DNA of 64,000 nt. Origin: Dichotomocladium elegans. Lineage: Eukaryota > Mucoromycota > Mucoromycetes > Mucorales > Lichtheimiaceae. The notes beneath the pieces were generated by a model that was not told where the DNA came from, searched no databases, and worked only from the letters and a program-made list of their open reading frames with translations. The translations under genes and the position numbers were made by a program. Shown here piece by piece: positions 63,561 to 64,000 of the stretch; position 1 is the first letter of the stretch, and every line of letters starts with the position of its first letter. The stretch is taken from positions 788,340 through 852,339 of the forward strand of contig JAIXMN010000020.1 in NCBI GenBank assembly GCA_025716815.1. Reading direction: 5' to 3'.

Positions 63561-64000
63561 CCTGGTAGGCGGCCCGTGACCTACCCTGCGTGTAACGCAG
63601 TTCTGGCGAAGGCAGCGAGTTTATATTCTCGCGTATCGGAGTGTCCGGGGAGAAACGTATTGTTTTACGGCGTTGTTGTCCTACGAATGAAGACGTCCAA
63701 CAATGAGGGGAGCAACTATCAACTTCGGCGGAAATAAGGGGTTGTATACGCGTACGCTCTTTCAGCAATACCTACAGCTCATCGCGCAGGCCGTAGCTCA
63801 TGCTTTGTGATGCCATGCTCAGTGCAAGTTTCCATTCTCGATTAAGAAATGGTGGTGCTTCGTGCAAAGATAAATGTGGCCCAAAGGTCGGCGACAAACC
63901 TCCATCATCAAAATCCCGGCATATTCGACAGCGTACAGCGGTCGCGATGTCCTTCGAAATGTGCGGTTCATATACGTTCGGCGAAACTTTGGGGGAAAAA
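63561..64000. other. Gene-free right edge
   Basis: No supported feature beyond the fading end of the inverted repeat. Confidence 0.4.

Overview
This is a window of fungal nuclear DNA, most likely Mucoromycota and probably Mucorales. The evidence is a single-exon translation elongation factor EF-3 gene (a fungal hallmark), many 45-90 nt introns with GT...AG ends and CTAAY-like branch points, a type I metacaspase, a cytosolic class 1A dihydroorotate dehydrogenase of the yeast URA1 type, and DNA transposon relics. No rRNA, tRNA or CRISPR was seen. Species was inferred only from gene content.

Layout. 0-10 kb is gene-poor and repeat-rich: one spliced hypothetical gene (729-1566), a decayed two-gene PIF/Harbinger element (about 2456-4803), a decayed hypothetical gene (about 5050-5609), the 3' end of a LINE (5716-6620, minus) and a tandem array of a 362/363-bp unit (7528-9270). 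10-22.5 kb holds a PHD/COMPASS protein, an F-box/LRR protein, a seven-helix membrane protein, URA1-type DHODH, RPS18 and a HAD phosphatase. 22.5-27 kb is nearly empty. 27-51.7 kb is compact: SDS3-like, HAM1/ITPase, PET191, a GT31-GT32 fusion glycosyltransferase, a DUF1771-Smr protein, a helical-repeat (TAF1A-like?) protein, metacaspase, an ankyrin-Nudix NADH pyrophosphatase, LSM3, an SFP1-like zinc finger protein, importin alpha, a DUF218 membrane protein, a PhoD-like phosphatase and an FMP32/MCUR1-type mitochondrial protein. EF-3 occupies 52.9-56.1 kb. 56.1-64 kb is again repeat territory: a Tc1/mariner relic, a 270-bp direct duplication, a GC-rich decayed gene and a long inverted repeat.

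The genes are ordinary housekeeping and regulatory loci with no operon logic; neighbours are functionally unrelated. RPS18, EF-3, importin alpha and LSM3 serve translation, nuclear import and mRNA decay or splicing; URA1, HAM1, the Nudix enzyme and the HAD enzyme serve nucleotide and phosphate metabolism; PET191 and FMP32 are mitochondrial. Exon joins were worked out by hand. For most genes the spliced length is an exact multiple of three and matches the family length, which supports the models.

The least expected items are the GT31-GT32 fusion, the 362-bp tandem array whose every unit carries a strong splice-donor consensus, and the 62.7-63.6 kb inverted duplication, which would fold into a long hairpin RNA if transcribed.
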